Source: JBEGHD01 sp049334165 (lineage in GTDB: Bacteria; Bacteroidota; Bacteroidia; Flavobacteriales_D; Sanyastnellaceae). Taken from it: a DNA stretch of 64,000 nt. The position numbers and the translations under genes were made by a program. Positions within the stretch are counted from its first letter, which is position 1, and every line of letters starts with the position of its first letter. Shown piece by piece: positions 6,315 to 14,299 of this stretch. The stretch is taken from NCBI GenBank assembly GCA_049334165.1, contig JBEGHD010000002.1; one strand, given 5' to 3'. Below the pieces are notes generated by a model. It worked only from the letters and a program-made list of their open reading frames with translations. It made no database searches and had not been told where the DNA came from.

Positions 6315-8635
6315 ACAAAGGCGAAAAACAGGTTTTGCTTGATGTTACGCATCACATCGCTGCTGAGTTTTCGCGCTCTCACTATTCCGTCCAGCTCTCC
6401 TTTCACAAGCGTGATTCCTGCACTTTCAATGGCTACGTCTGTTCCGGTTCCCATGGCGATGCCGACATCGGCTTTTGCCAGTGCAGGTGCATCGTTGATG
6501 CCGTCTCCGGCCATGGCGACTTTACGTCCCTCTTTTTGCAATTGCTCCACCTTGTCGTGTTTTTGTTGTGGGAGCAAGTCGGCTTCAAACCCATCGAGAT
6601 GGAGCTTTTTGGCTACAGCTTCGGCAGTTTGCTTGTTGTCGCCAGTGAGCATAATCACCTTGAGCCCCTGACTCTGAAGTTTTGAAATGGCGTCTGCAGA
6701 ACTTTTCTTGATGGCATCGGCTACGCTGACAAAACCCGCATACTTTTTCTCCACCAAAACAAACATCACCGTCTCTCCTTCGCGCTGTCTTTGTTTGGCC
6801 TCTTCAGGAATGTTAGTTTCACTGCCCAGGTCTTTCAAAAGCTTCTCATTTCCGATGGCTACGTGCTTTTCACCGATTTTTCCCTGCACGCCTTTTCCGG
6901 TGATGGAGTCGAAGTCGGAAACATCTAGCAGTTCGATGTTCTGATCTTTCGCTTCTTGTAAAATTGCCGAGGCCAGCGGATGCTCGCTGTCAGCTTCGAG
7001 TGAAGCCACCAGCGTCAGCAACTCCTTTTTGTCGATATCAGCGTTGGCAACTTCGAGGTGTTGAAAGGTGGGTTTACCTTCTGTGATGGTTCCGGTTTTG
7101 TCGATCACCAGCGTATCTACCTTTTCCATCTCTTCGATGGCACGGGCGTCCTTTACCAGTACGCCCTGCTTTGCTCCTCGACCAGTTCCTACCATGATGG
7201 CCATCGGTGTTGCCAGTCCAAGAGCACACGGACAGGCAATAATCAATACGGTGATGGCACTGCTGAAGGCGTAAACGAGTTTGGGATCCGGACCCCAGAT
7301 GGCCCACACCGCAAAAGAAATGATGGCTATGGAGACTACTATTGGCACGAAGTAGCGCGCGACTTTGTCGGCCAGGTTTTGAATAGGAGCTTTGGTGCGA
7401 CTGGCTTTGTTTACCATGTCGATGATTTGGGAGAGCAGCGTTTCACCGCCAACTTTTTCCGCAGTCATTTCAAAAGAACCCGATTGGTTGATGGTTCCGG
7501 CAATCACCTTGTCTCCCTGCGCTTTCTTCACAGCTGCCGGCTCTCCGGTGATCATAGACTCGTCAATGGAGCTTTTCCCGGAAGTGATTTTACCATCCAC
7601 CGGAATTTTTTCGCCCGGCTTGATTTTGAGTGTGTCTCCGGCTTTCACGTCATCGATGGAAACTTTCAGTTCCTTGCCGTCTCTAATCACAACCGCAGTT
7701 TGCGGCACGAGGTTGAGCAATTCTTTTATGGCGTCATTGGTTCGGCTGCGGGCTTTGTGCTCCAGCACCTGGCCGAGCATAATTAGCGTGAGGATCACTA
7801 CCGATGCTTCAAAGTAGAGGTGAACATGACCACTGTCGGTTTTGAATTGTGGTGGGAAAATGTCGGGCAGAACAAGTCCGATGATGCTGAAAAGATAGGC
7901 CGCTCCGGCACCGAGAGAAATCAGTGTCCACATGTTTGGCGAGCGGTTAATGATGGACTTGTAGCCTCTCACAAAGAAGCTGCGGCAAGCGTAAAAAATC
8001 ACAGGAGTGGAAAGTGCAAACTGCACCCAGCCCCAAACCGTTTCGCTGGCCAGTTTCGAAAATGGAATGCCGACCATATCGCCCATGGCAATCACAAAAA
8101 CAGGAACGGTGAATGCAACGGCTACCCAAAATTTCTTGAGGATTTTCCGGTAGGACTTGTCTTCTTGCTTTTCCTCATCCGGACTGGGCTGCATGGGTTC
8201 CAGGTCCATGCCACACTTGGGACAGCTTCCCGGTTCGTCTTGCACCACTTCAGGGTGCATGGGGCAGGTGTATTTTGTTTTCGACTCGTGACTATCGCCA
8301 CCACAACAGCTGCCTGACGAGTGGCCGACAGTCTCCTCCTTTACCAGATCCATACCGCAGACGGGGCAATCACCGGGCTTGTCGTAGCGCTTGTCGCCTT
8401 CACAGAGCATCGGGCAGTAGTAGTCGCCAGTGTTGTTTTGATTTTTTGCCGGATGTGGTTTTTTGCGGTTTGTGCTGTGGGAGCTGCAACAGCTACCTTG
8501 AGCAGGTGACTGGGAAGCCACTTCCTCCTGCACCAGGTCCATACCGCAGACGGGACAGTCCCCTGGCTTGTCGTATTTTTTATCGCCCTCGCAGAGCATT
8601 GGGCAGTAATATTTTTTGTCGGTTTCGTGAGCCAT
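6170..8635 (-). CDS. copA: Copper-exporting P1B-type ATPase with three metal-binding N-terminal modules
   Basis: The 821-residue protein pumps Cu(I) out of the cytoplasm using ATP. The N-terminus has three short heavy-metal-binding modules at about residues 8-36, 71-99 and 120-147 (YYCPMLCEGD...CPVCGMDL twice, then YTCPMHPEV...CPKCGMDL). They are linked by Cys- and His-rich stretches and replace the usual HMA domain. Further on are the membrane motif CPC at about 468, the phosphorylation motif DKTGT at about 511, GEKIPVDG and TGEPAAV in the actuator domain, and GDGINDAPAL at about 711. All catalytic motifs are intact. It stands alone, with the tRNA upstream. Its 3' end is repeated at 4951-5107. 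Confidence 0.95.
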   Translation of the reverse strand: MAHETDKKYYCPMLCEGDKKYDKPGDCPVCGMDLVQEEVASQSPAQGSCCSSHSTNRKKPHPAKNQNNTGDYYCPMLCEGDKRYDKPGDCPVCGMDLVKEETVGHSSGSCCGGDSHESKTKYTCPMHPEVVQDEPGSCPKCGMDLEPMQPSPDEEKQEDKSYRKILKKFWVAVAFTVPVFVIAMGDMVGIPFSKLASETVWGWVQFALSTPVIFYACRSFFVRGYKSIINRSPNMWTLISLGAGAAYLFSIIGLVLPDIFPPQFKTDSGHVHLYFEASVVILTLIMLGQVLEHKARSRTNDAIKELLNLVPQTAVVIRDGKELKVSIDDVKAGDTLKIKPGEKIPVDGKITSGKSSIDESMITGEPAAVKKAQGDKVIAGTINQSGSFEMTAEKVGGETLLSQIIDMVNKASRTKAPIQNLADKVARYFVPIVVSIAIISFAVWAIWGPDPKLVYAFSSAITVLIIACPCALGLATPMAIMVGTGRGAKQGVLVKDARAIEEMEKVDTLVIDKTGTITEGKPTFQHLEVANADIDKKELLTLVASLEADSEHPLASAILQEAKDQNIELLDVSDFDSITGKGVQGKIGEKHVAIGNEKLLKDLGSETNIPEEAKQRQREGETVMFVLVEKKYAGFVSVADAIKKSSADAISKLQSQGLKVIMLTGDNKQTAEAVAKKLHLDGFEADLLPQQKHDKVEQLQKEGRKVAMAGDGINDAPALAKADVGIAMGTGTDVAIESAGITLVKGELDGIVRARKLSSDVMRNIKQNLFFAFVYNALGVPIAAGLLFPFFGILLSPMLAALAMSLSSVTVIGNSLRLKRG

Positions 8636-8801
8636 TTTTATCTCAGTTTAGAACAGCAAAGGTAGGTGAGAGGTGGTGCTGACGTGTTACAGAATTTATG
8701 AGGATAGTTACAGAATTTGGGCTGAAGTCCACAGCCGCGTGAAAAGGCAGAAATCAGTTTTCAGATTCTAACAGATGTTTAAATTTGCAACCGCAAAAGC
8801 T

Positions 8802-8876
8802 CGGGATGTAGCTTAGTCCGGTTAAAGTGCGCGTCTGGGGGGCGCGAGATCGGAGGTTCGAATCCTCTCATCCCGA
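8802..8876 (+). tRNA. tRNA-Pro (anticodon GGG)
   Basis: The sequence folds as a tRNA. Acceptor CGGGATG pairs with CATCCCG (8869-8875). The anticodon stem is CGCGT/GCGCG with loop CTGGGGG, giving anticodon GGG. The T arm is GGAGG TTCGAAT CCTCT. The discriminator base is A at 8876 and CCA is not encoded. The anticodon reads CCC and CCU proline codons. A strong terminator follows within 8 bp. Confidence 0.93.
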
Positions 8877-8883
8877 CAAAGCA

Positions 8884-8924
8884 AAAAACCCGACTCGCAG
8901 TGAAACTGCGGGTCGGGTTTTTCA
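8884..8924 (+). terminator. Intrinsic terminator of tRNA-Pro
   Basis: AAAACCCGACTCGCAG, loop TGAAA, then CTGCGGGTCGGGTTTTT form a stem of about 15 bp ending in a T run, 8 bp after the tRNA. Confidence 0.85.
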
Positions 8925-8933
8925 TTTCAGGAA

Positions 8934-9171
8934 AAAGCCAAGCTCTGCTTGAGCTTTTTCCTGAAATGAAAAACCAGAAGTGAGACGAAGGAACACTTCT
9001 GCGGGTTTTGCTTTGAATCACCCCCCAAAAGGATCACGCAGTAATCCTGTTTAAAGCCAAGCTCCGCTTGAGCTTTTTCACGAAATGAAAAACCAGATGT
9101 GATCAGCAAGATCACAGCGTAGGTTTTTTGCTTTGAATCACCCCACCTGAGGATCACTTTAGTAATCCTTT
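8934..9171 (+). repeat. Two tandem 119-bp units, each with three hairpins, downstream of tRNA-Pro
   Basis: Units 8934-9052 and 9053-9171 share AAAGCCAAGCTC, CTTGAGCTTTTTC, GAAATGAAAAACCAGA, TTTTGCTTTGAATCACCCC and GGATCAC...GTAATCC. Each folds into three hairpins. The middle one keeps its shape with different bases: CAGAAGTG/CACTTCTG at 8975-9001 in unit 1, TGTGATC/GATCACA at 9098-9116 in unit 2. Outer AAAACC/GGTTTT flanks resemble the preceding terminator. The first hairpin of unit 1 is extended by a perfect 16-bp inverted repeat, 8923-8938 with 8953-8968. Confidence 0.75.
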
Positions 9172-9245
9172 TGTAGTGAAAAAGGTAATTGGGGGGATTA
9201 AGGTAAATTAGTAGCTAGCAACGCTTAGTAGGTCAATCGATCGCT

Positions 9246-9285
9246 GTCCTCCTTTGGAGAAAGTGCCCGTAGGGCGAAGGAGGAC
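9246..9285. repeat. Nested palindrome
   Basis: GTCCTCCTT (9246-9254) pairs with AAGGAGGAC (9277-9285), with an inner GCCC-GTA-GGGC hairpin. It resembles dispersed palindromic repeats of Bacteroidota intergenic regions. There is no T run, so it is not a typical terminator. Confidence 0.55.
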
Positions 9286-9332
9286 TTGTGGTCAATGTGA
9301 GAGAGACACCAGTGATTTCAAGAGTTAAACCA

Positions 9333-9367
9333 TTAAGGTTCGTTAAGCAGTCAAGGTTCATTAAGCA
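9333..9367. repeat. Two-copy 18-bp direct repeat
   Basis: TTAAGGTTCGTTAAGCA at 9333-9349 recurs as TCAAGGTTCATTAAGCA at 9351-9367. The function is unknown. Confidence 0.5.
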
Positions 9368-9565
9368 CTACTAAATCAGACCTTAATTTCTCAATGTTAA
9401 AAACTCCTTAGCTGTATGCCAAACAGATAGAAGTCTACCACCATTTCCTCTCCCTCTCCCCACCACAATTCCCCTCTTAGCCCAAAGGATTAAATCATAG
9501 CTTTGATCTCGATTTGAGGCAGTGTAATTTTGTATTGCTTTTCAGAAAAAAAAAGAGAAGAGAAA

Positions 9566-9904
9566 ATGGATTACGTATTCGAGAGAAAGTGGCAGGAAAC
9601 GGTGAAGGAGGTTTCTGATCAGTACGGAGAGGAGCTCGACTTGCAGGCGCTTTTGTTTTTAATTGGCGTGCAGGAGTTGGGGCTCGGCTACAAGAAATTC
9701 AAGAAAGACGAGAAGATCGATTTGATGCACATCGCCATTTGCACTCTGCTGGAGCCATACGGATACTTTGAATACGAGGGGCGAGACGAGGATGGTTGGC
9801 CTCACTTTACGAGAAATCAAAAGCTGCCTGCACTGGACGGAAGCCAGCAGGAAAGACTGATTAAAGAAGCTGTTATAGAATATTTTTCAGGAGAAGAAGC
9901 TTAG
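9566..9904 (+). CDS. Conserved-looking small cytoplasmic protein
   Basis: The product is 112 residues from the ATG at 9566, preceded by a purine-rich AAAAGAGAAGAGAAA stretch. The frame extends 36 bp further upstream without a good start. It is acidic and helical (VFERKWQETVKEVSDQYGEELDLQALLFLIGVQELG), with a small aromatic tail region (YGYFEYEGRDEDGWPHFTRN). There is no signal peptide or membrane segment. I do not recognise a domain. It is convergent with the lipoprotein gene, 7 bp apart. Confidence 0.65.
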   Translation: MDYVFERKWQETVKEVSDQYGEELDLQALLFLIGVQELGLGYKKFKKDEKIDLMHIAICTLLEPYGYFEYEGRDEDGWPHFTRNQKLPALDGSQQERLIKEAVIEYFSGEEA

Positions 9905-9911
9905 CAAAAGC

Positions 9912-10298
9912 TTACTCGATCACTACTGTTTCTTCAGAAGTTTCTTCTTCTTCGATCTTAATCAGACTAGAACCTTCGAGTTCGCCTTTGTAGGCCTCAA
10001 TGTCGAGAACGGCAAATCCGGCCTGGCCTTGCTTGTAGAATTCTGAAAAATTGAATGAAACTTTACCGGCTGCGTTGGTGGTTCCTGTTGTGTCAAATCT
10101 CAATGGATTGATCACCGGCTCTTCGCCAGATCCTTCTGCATAGAGCCTTACTGTAGCTCCTGCAACTGCATTGCTTTCTGCGTCAACCACTGTAATTGTT
10201 GCAATGGTGTCTTCTTCCTTGTCGCAAGAAGTCATCAAAAAACTGATCATTACCACTGGTAAGATCAACGCCCACACCTTCAATTTTTTCGTATCCAT
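9912..10298 (-). CDS. Lipoprotein with carboxypeptidase-regulatory/Ig-like domain
   Basis: The product is 128 residues. The N-terminal signal ends in FLMTSC at residue 25, a lipobox, so it should be lipidated and sit in the envelope. Residues 33-120 form one beta-sandwich of the type often used as a structural insert in Bacteroidota surface proteins (TITVVDAESNAVAGATVRLYAEG, then GKVSFNFSEF). The C-terminus is acidic. It diverges from the cyclophilin gene over a 59-bp gap that must hold both promoters. The precise role is unknown. Confidence 0.75.
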   Translation of the reverse strand: MDTKKLKVWALILPVVMISFLMTSCDKEEDTIATITVVDAESNAVAGATVRLYAEGSGEEPVINPLRFDTTGTTNAAGKVSFNFSEFYKQGQAGFAVLDIEAYKGELEGSSLIKIEEEETSEETVVIE

Positions 10299-10357
10299 AG
10301 TCTGAATTTCTTAATTTCGTCCGCTGCGCAGAATGATCAGCCAAATTAAATAAAAAA

Positions 10358-11098
10358 ATGTTTACCGGAAAACGCTATTTCTTATTGCCAGTAACTTGCA
10401 TTTTGCTGTTTGTTGGCTGCTCCCTGCTTCAAAAGGACACGAAGTCGGACGAAAACGTTGCTCAGGAAGTTGAAGAAAAGGAACCCGAAGAATCTAAAGG
10501 TGAGCGGGTTTTGATTCACACCGAATACGGTGACATGATCGTGGAGCTCTACGACAAAACGCCCATTCACAAAGAAAACTTTTTGAAGCTGACTGGGTCG
10601 GGCTATTACGACAGCACACTTTTTCACCGTGTGATCAACGGATTTATGATTCAGGGGGGTGATCCCGACTCTAAAGGTGCCCCTGCAGGGATGAGACTGG
10701 GAAATGGCGGTCCGGACTACACCCTCCAAGCGGAATTTGACACTACGCTGATTCACAAAAAAGGAGCTTTGGCGGCTGCCAGAAAAGGCGATGGAGTGAA
10801 TCCTGAAAAGCGCTCGTCTGGAAGTCAGTTCTACATCGTCCAGGGAAAAGTGTTTAACGATGAAGGGCTCGACAAGATGGAAGAGCACATCGCAGAATCG
10901 CACCCTGGATTTAGCTACACTGAAGAACAGAGAGAAATTTACAAAACCATAGGAGGAACGCCTCACCTCGACATGAGCTACACTGTTTTTGGACAGGTGG
11001 TAGAGGGCGTAAATGTGATTGATTCGATAGCGGCAGTGAAAACCAGAGGTTCGCGGCCGGTAGAAGATGTGATCATGACCATGGAAAGAATCGAATAA
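10358..11098 (+). CDS. Cyclophilin-type peptidyl-prolyl isomerase, lipoprotein
   Basis: The product is 246 residues. The signal LLFVGC (Cys about 21) predicts a lipoprotein, so the enzyme works in the periplasm or at a membrane face. After an acidic linker the cyclophilin domain spans about 50-245. It starts VLIHTEYGDMIVELYDKTPIHKENF and contains the catalytic FHRVINGFMIQGGDP and the SSGSQFYIV strand. It isomerises X-Pro bonds during folding of exported proteins. It ends 3 bp before pheS, so the two are probably cotranscribed although unrelated in function. Confidence 0.9.
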   Translation: MFTGKRYFLLPVTCILLFVGCSLLQKDTKSDENVAQEVEEKEPEESKGERVLIHTEYGDMIVELYDKTPIHKENFLKLTGSGYYDSTLFHRVINGFMIQGGDPDSKGAPAGMRLGNGGPDYTLQAEFDTTLIHKKGALAAARKGDGVNPEKRSSGSQFYIVQGKVFNDEGLDKMEEHIAESHPGFSYTEEQREIYKTIGGTPHLDMSYTVFGQVVEGVNVIDSIAAVKTRGSRPVEDVIMTMERIE

Positions 11099-11101
11099 GA
11101 G

Positions 11102-12124
11102 ATGCAGGAAAAAATCGCGCAACTGGAAAAAGAAATCGAAAGCTTTGATGGCTCCACGGCCGAAGAAGTTGAGGCTTTTCGAATAAAATTCCTCGGCAGA
11201 AAAGGAATTGTGAAAGACCTCTACGCTGAGTTTAAGTCTGTGCCCAACGAGCAGAAACGCGAAGTAGGGCAGAAGCTGAACTCCTTGAAAAGTCAAATCC
11301 AAAACAAAGTTGAGGAGCGCAAAGCTGCTTTTGCTTCGGCATCCGGCAGCGGTGTGAAAGTGGATGATTTGACCAGACCTGCGGGAATGGAAGAGCTCGG
11401 CAGCCGACACCCGATTTCGCTAGTCAGACGCGAAATTCTGGACATCTTTTCGCGCATCGGATTTACCGTTGCCGAAGGACCCGAGATTGAAGATGACTGG
11501 CACGTGTTCAGCGGATTGAATTTCCCACCGGAGCATCCGGCTCGCGACATGCAGGATACGTTCTTCGTAGACCGGGATCCCGACATGCTTTTGCGCACAC
11601 ACACTTCTTCCGTACAGGCCAGAATGATGGAAAAAACCAAGCCGCCATTGCGAATCGTAATGCCAGGCCGTGTTTTTAGAAACGAGGCCATTTCTGCAAG
11701 AGCACACTGCATTTTCCACCAGATTGAGGGGCTTTACATCGACAAGGATGTGTCGTTTGCCGACATGAAACAAACGCTCTTGTATTTCGCAAAGGAATTT
11801 TTTGGTGACAAAACGGAAATTCGTCTTCGTCCTTCTTACTTTCCGTTCACCGAGCCAAGTGCCGAAATGGACGTTTACTGGGGGTTGGAAAACGAGATTG
11901 ATTACAGAATCACCAAAGGAACCGGCTGGCTCGAAATCATGGGCTGCGGAATGGTGGATCCAAATGTTTTGGAGCTGAGCGGAATCGACTCAAAAGAGTA
12001 TTCTGGCTTTGCCTTCGGAATGGGAATCGAGCGAATTGCGATGCAGCGATTCCAGGTCGATGACCTGAGACATTTCTTCGAAAACGATGTGCGTTTCCTA
12101 AAGCAATTCTCGAGCGCTTTTTAA
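11102..12124 (+). CDS. pheS: Phenylalanyl-tRNA synthetase alpha subunit
   Basis: The 340-residue length is normal for the alpha subunit. Residues 1-90 are the coiled-coil tRNA-binding arm. The class II catalytic core follows: motif 1 near RREILDIFSRIGF, motif 2 RVFRNEAISARAHCIFHQIEG, and motif 3 GFAFGMGIERIAM near residue 315. Together with the beta subunit, whose gene is not in this window, it charges tRNA-Phe. It starts 3 bp after the cyclophilin gene and ends in a convergent 4-bp overlap (TTAA) with the histidine kinase gene. Confidence 0.97.
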   Translation: MQEKIAQLEKEIESFDGSTAEEVEAFRIKFLGRKGIVKDLYAEFKSVPNEQKREVGQKLNSLKSQIQNKVEERKAAFASASGSGVKVDDLTRPAGMEELGSRHPISLVRREILDIFSRIGFTVAEGPEIEDDWHVFSGLNFPPEHPARDMQDTFFVDRDPDMLLRTHTSSVQARMMEKTKPPLRIVMPGRVFRNEAISARAHCIFHQIEGLYIDKDVSFADMKQTLLYFAKEFFGDKTEIRLRPSYFPFTEPSAEMDVYWGLENEIDYRITKGTGWLEIMGCGMVDPNVLELSGIDSKEYSGFAFGMGIERIAMQRFQVDDLRHFFENDVRFLKQFSSAF

Positions 12125-14211
12125 GCGTTGAGGTTGGGTAGCTGGAAAATGAGTTTCGATCCTTTTTTCTCGTTGCTTTCGAGAGTGATCGATCCGCGGA
12201 TTTTGTCCGTTGCGATTTTCACGAGGTAAAGTCCGAGCCCGGCACCTTTCGACTTGTGTGTACCTTTCACAAACATGTCGAAGACGTTTTCTTTTACTTT
12301 CTCTGAAATGCCCACACCGTTGTCTTCAATGGCCAGCACAGCTCCGTTTTGGTCGGTAGTGATGGTCACCTTGCAGAAATCGTTCTCAGTGCCGTTTCGA
12401 TAGTCGATGGCATTGGTGATGGTCTTTCTCAGGATCACTTTCAGCAATTTAGGATCGCTGAAGAATGGCGTGTTTTCACGGATGTTCCAAATCAGTTTCA
12501 CCCCGTCAAGCTCAGTGATTTCTTTTGACTCCAGGTCGTATTGCAGCTTTTTGAAGTCGACTTTTTCAACCTTCACATCGATGTTTTTGTAATCGACAGC
12601 GCGGGAAAGGTTTACCAAAATGTCGTCCATCTGCTCACTGCAGGCATCAATCAGCCCGAGGTATTTTGCTGTGGTGGCGTTGTGTTCTTCCGTTTTTAGC
12701 AGTCTCAACAAACTCTTGATGCTTGTAAGCGGAGTTCTCAAATCGTGCGAAGATTTGTAAATGTAGGTGTTGAGTTCCTTGTTGGCTTTTCGCAATTCAC
12801 GAGTTCTCTTGTAGACCTTCCACTCGAGCACCTTGCTCAATTTTCTCTTTTGGATAAATTCGCGATAGAGGAAGAAGAGCACCAAAACAAGCACGATGAT
12901 GCTGCCGATCATGAGGTTTTGGTAGAGAGCGGTATTGCGGTCTTCGAGTTCATCCATCTCCACAGCGGCTTCTTTTTTGAACTCGATTTGCTCCTGATTT
13001 TTTTGCTGGATTTTGGCCTGCATTTGCGCCACAAGTTCTTCAGATCTCACTGTTTGCAAACTGTCGCTGATACTCAGAAACTTGTAGGCCGTTTGGTAAT
13101 CGTCACGAGCAAAGTAGAAGTCGCTAATCGCTTTAGCAGCTTTCTGGATGAAAGTGTAATCCTGTGACTTTCTGGCGAGCCTCATGGCATCGTGGTAGTG
13201 AAGGAGTGCGTCAGTGTCTCTGTTGGCCAAAGAGCAAAGCTCTGCCAGTCGTAAGGTCAATCGGCTACGGTCGCGGAAATCCGATTCTCCAGCGTAGGTG
13301 ATGGCCTTCTCCTGCATTTTTATCGACTCGCGGTAGTCGCCACCTTTTTCGAAGAGGAGAGAAAGCTTTTCGTACTTGTTTTTTACCTGCAGGCTGTCGC
13401 CCATCAGGAGGTTGATCTCAAGGCCGCGTTGTGTAAACTGAATGGCGCGGCCGTATTTGCCCTGCTCTGCGTAGATCTCGATGAGGTAGTCGAGCAGGAA
13501 GTTTTCTGAGCTGCGAAAATCGTATTTGCGATAAATTTCTATGGCTGCCAGAAAATGGTCTTCGGCATCTCTGTAGTCACCCAATCTGAATTTGAGAAGA
13601 GCAATTTCTTCTTGCGTGTAGCCAATCTTGAGTTCATCATTTTGCTGGCGGTAAATCGCAAGTGCCCTCTCGAGATTTTTGATAGCCTTGTCGTAGTCGC
13701 TGTCTTTGGATTTAATCTTTCCGACCTTGCTGAGGACCTTGGCTTTTCCTGAAGGATTTTCTTCGTCTTTAAAATGTTTGTAGGCAGTGAGGTAGTGTTT
13801 TTCTGCGAGGTCAGGGCTTTTTTGCTCCAGGTAGATATCTCCCAGGGCGAGTTCAGCTTCGGCCATCACTGCCTTGTCGTCAATCTCTACTGCTAGCAGT
13901 TCGTTGAGCCGGTGAATGGCCCGGACCGGCCGTCCCGTTTCGCTGTAGATTCTTGCGCTTAGCAGCAGTGAATGGACGAGTTCTGACTTCAGGTTTTGAT
14001 CTCTAGCCATGTTGAGGGCAGAATCTGCCAGAGCTTCGGACTGCTCGTAGTTCTTTTTCTCGTAGGCTGTTTTGCCCTGTTGCAGGAGTTCAGCGGGGTT
14101 GCTAAAACCGGAAGAAGACTGGCTATGTAAATCCGCAAAAACCCCAGTTAGCATCAGCAACACTGCAGATGCTAAGAAAACAGAGATTTGGTTAGCGAAT
14201 CTTCTTCTCAC
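12121..14211 (-). CDS. TPR-repeat sensor histidine kinase
   Basis: The product is 696 residues. A signal peptide (about 1-30) is followed by tandem TPR repeats from about 40 to 400, a coiled coil, and one membrane helix at about 434-455 (IGSIIVLVLVLFFLYREF). The cytoplasmic kinase has an H box YKSSHDLRTPLTSIKS (His about 488), N box TITNAIDYRNG, and G boxes DNGVGI and GAGLGLYLVK. The TPR sensor therefore faces the periplasm. No response regulator lies beside it, so it is an orphan kinase. The 3' end overlaps pheS by 4 bp, tail to tail. Confidence 0.92.
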   Translation of the reverse strand: MRRRFANQISVFLASAVLLMLTGVFADLHSQSSSGFSNPAELLQQGKTAYEKKNYEQSEALADSALNMARDQNLKSELVHSLLLSARIYSETGRPVRAIHRLNELLAVEIDDKAVMAEAELALGDIYLEQKSPDLAEKHYLTAYKHFKDEENPSGKAKVLSKVGKIKSKDSDYDKAIKNLERALAIYRQQNDELKIGYTQEEIALLKFRLGDYRDAEDHFLAAIEIYRKYDFRSSENFLLDYLIEIYAEQGKYGRAIQFTQRGLEINLLMGDSLQVKNKYEKLSLLFEKGGDYRESIKMQEKAITYAGESDFRDRSRLTLRLAELCSLANRDTDALLHYHDAMRLARKSQDYTFIQKAAKAISDFYFARDDYQTAYKFLSISDSLQTVRSEELVAQMQAKIQQKNQEQIEFKKEAAVEMDELEDRNTALYQNLMIGSIIVLVLVLFFLYREFIQKRKLSKVLEWKVYKRTRELRKANKELNTYIYKSSHDLRTPLTSIKSLLRLLKTEEHNATTAKYLGLIDACSEQMDDILVNLSRAVDYKNIDVKVEKVDFKKLQYDLESKEITELDGVKLIWNIRENTPFFSDPKLLKVILRKTITNAIDYRNGTENDFCKVTITTDQNGAVLAIEDNGVGISEKVKENVFDMFVKGTHKSKGAGLGLYLVKIATDKIRGSITLESNEKKGSKLIFQLPNLNA

Positions 14212-14299
14212 AAAATTTTTATTAGGTCAAAAAATAGTAAGTCCGCATTAGGGTTTAAAGTAAAATCATCAACAACGGGAAACTGCTCATGCCATTTGG

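Larger units (their letters stand above)
9172..9565. other. Gene-free stretch with two small repeats
   Basis: I see no coding frame here. The stretch holds a long palindrome at 9246-9285 and an 18-bp direct repeat at 9333-9367. The promoter of the following 112-residue gene presumably lies at its right end. Confidence 0.6.

Noticed and set aside
7058..7817. Long plus-strand frames inside copA
   Set aside because: All catalytic motifs of CopA are on the minus strand; these frames have no recognisable protein features.
8934..9171. CRISPR-like array
   Set aside because: Only two units of 119 bp, no short regular repeats or unique spacers of CRISPR size, and no cas genes.
10382..11410. 342-codon open frame on the minus strand over the cyclophilin and pheS genes
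   Set aside because: It is the reverse frame of two confident genes, lacks any domain and crosses a gene boundary.
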